Below are positions 63,148-64,000 of a stretch of DNA of 64,000 nucleotides, piece after piece. How positions within the stretch are numbered: the stretch's first letter is position 1; every line of letters begins with the position of its first letter. The stretch is from Phytophthora quininea (lineage: Eukaryota; Oomycota; Peronosporomycetes; Peronosporales; Peronosporaceae), in assembly GCA_011947345.1 (NCBI GenBank), contig JAAVTG010000574.1:1-64000 (forward strand), in the 5' to 3' direction. The notes beneath the pieces are model-generated. The model saw only the letters and a list, made by a program, of their open reading frames with translations. It did no database searches and was not told the DNA's origin. A program made the position numbers and the translations under genes.

Positions 63148-64000
63148 ATGCTGCTTCCAGCTCAATCTCTCCCGGGTACTACTGGGTCTCTAGGCAATAC
63201 TGGCAGTGTCTTACCAGGCCGTCCAAGGGGTCAAGTTCGTCAGGAAATCAGCACGTGCTACTTCCGAGGATGTAAGTATACGCGTGCTTGGGCGTCGTCA
63301 AGAAAGACGTCCTACCGGTGCAGCCATTGGCGTCAAGGCTGCCCCGGCACGATGTCCTTCTTCATCAGAATCACGGGCTACACCGCTGGGCGACCCCACA
63401 CCTGCCGAATTGTTGATGCTACTGGCACTAGCCTCGTGGACGTCTCTAACGTCATGAAGGACCGAGTGGACACGCTGGCCATTGAACAAGTCGCGCTTCC
63501 TGCGCGGAGCATATAGGAAGCCGTGGGGGCGAGTTTTACAGTGCTGACAAAGCGAATGTTGTCCGTGGTCTATCGGAGCCTCAAGCTCTTCGTCGTGTGT
63601 ACCAAGCGAGGAGCCGACACTTCAGTGGAGAAGTACACGGTGCAATAGAAATTCCGCCACTGTCCACCGCACTGAACGAAACTGTTTCGTTTTTTCAGTT
63701 TCACCACAACACGGTGACGAGAATCTCAGCAAGCCCACACGACTAATTGGCTGGGCGTACCCGTCCCTCATCAACCTGGTCGCTACCACGGGACTACGAT
63801 TTTGTCGATGGCACATTCCGGTGTGTGCCACCTGGGTTTAAGCAATGCGTCATCTTCATGGTGTGATAGAGCTTAGGGGCTATTTGCTCCTGTATACTAC
63901 GTCTTGAGCACTTCGCGCAGTGGAGATTCTTTTGGGACATGACACTCTTTGTAGTGTAAGACACTGATCAACAGCTTGAGCCAGCAGAGATCGTGTGTGA
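63148..64000 (+). pseudogene. MULE (Mutator-like) transposase with FLYWCH-type finger, partial
   Basis: The frame 63148-63516 contains a FLYWCH-like zinc finger (YRCSHWRQGCPGTMSFFIRI, followed by GRPHTCRI). Another frame continues with DKANVVRGLSEPQALRRVYQ and an insert up to 63710. The MULE transposase core start DYDFVDGTFRCVPPGFKQCV lies at about 63790-63850, followed by LFAPVYYVLSTSRSG across stops. DGTF.c.P..F.Q is the hallmark of the MULE domain, with Asp as the first catalytic residue. Several stops and shifts show decay, and the element runs out of the window. Confidence 0.75.

Noticed and set aside
1..64000. tRNA or rRNA genes and CRISPR arrays
   Set aside because: No cloverleaf with B-box GGTTCGA-type core, no rRNA segment and no regularly spaced short direct repeats were found by reading. 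The 14185-14490 array is degenerate and lacks unique spacers.

Overview
The window looks like a repeat-rich, accessory region of an oomycete genome, most likely Phytophthora or a close relative. The evidence is a full-size PDR/ABCG drug-efflux transporter, secreted GH17 glucanases, CYP86-like P450s, expanded ankyrin and ankyrin-kinase families, short GT-AG introns, and a transposon mix of chromodomain and other Gypsy elements, copia, PiggyBac, Crypton, pogo, MULE and LINE. I cannot name the species.

Layout. 1-6150: decayed DNA with a divergent histone H4 pseudogene (1375-1698), a divergent pair of broken unrecognised ORFs (1785-3280) and an amino-acid-permease-like pseudogene (about 4720-6100). 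6550-15165: a degenerate copia element, invaded first-hand by a PiggyBac transposon (9957-13551, TTAA duplication) and by a solo LTR (13849-14728, GCGT duplication). Both empty sites rejoin copia coding sequence in frame. 15200-19350: BED finger remnant and a Crypton remnant. 19360-38780: the gene-rich core, in order GH17 glucanase (-), ATG5 (+), relic of a PDR transporter 3' end (-), ankyrin/pseudokinase/kinase pseudogene (+), PDR transporter with one frameshift (-), 5'-truncated LINE, second GH17 (+), trefoil-like/TPR/U-box gene (+), ankyrin genes (+).

39002-54340: two neighbouring P450 pseudogenes on the minus strand. Each is split by a different full-length Gypsy element: element 1 at 39317-45200 (duplication CCCAT) and element 2 at 46845-53428 (duplication TTCTC). 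The two insertion points are only about 80 bp apart in the aligned P450 coding sequence. 54340-64000: mostly decayed DNA with a pogo-like transposase, a possible dEER-containing effector remnant, a third ankyrin-family fragment and a MULE transposase running off the end.

The genes form no operon or single pathway. The strongest biological signals are the internally identical but flank-diverged GH17 pair, which suggests gene conversion, the precise nested insertions, and a trefoil/TPR/U-box ubiquitin-ligase-like architecture. A technical signal also stands out. Many of the frameshifts in otherwise good ORFs, including a Gypsy whose LTRs differ at about one base, are single-base losses in short homopolymers. 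Some 'pseudogenes' here may therefore be assembly artefacts.
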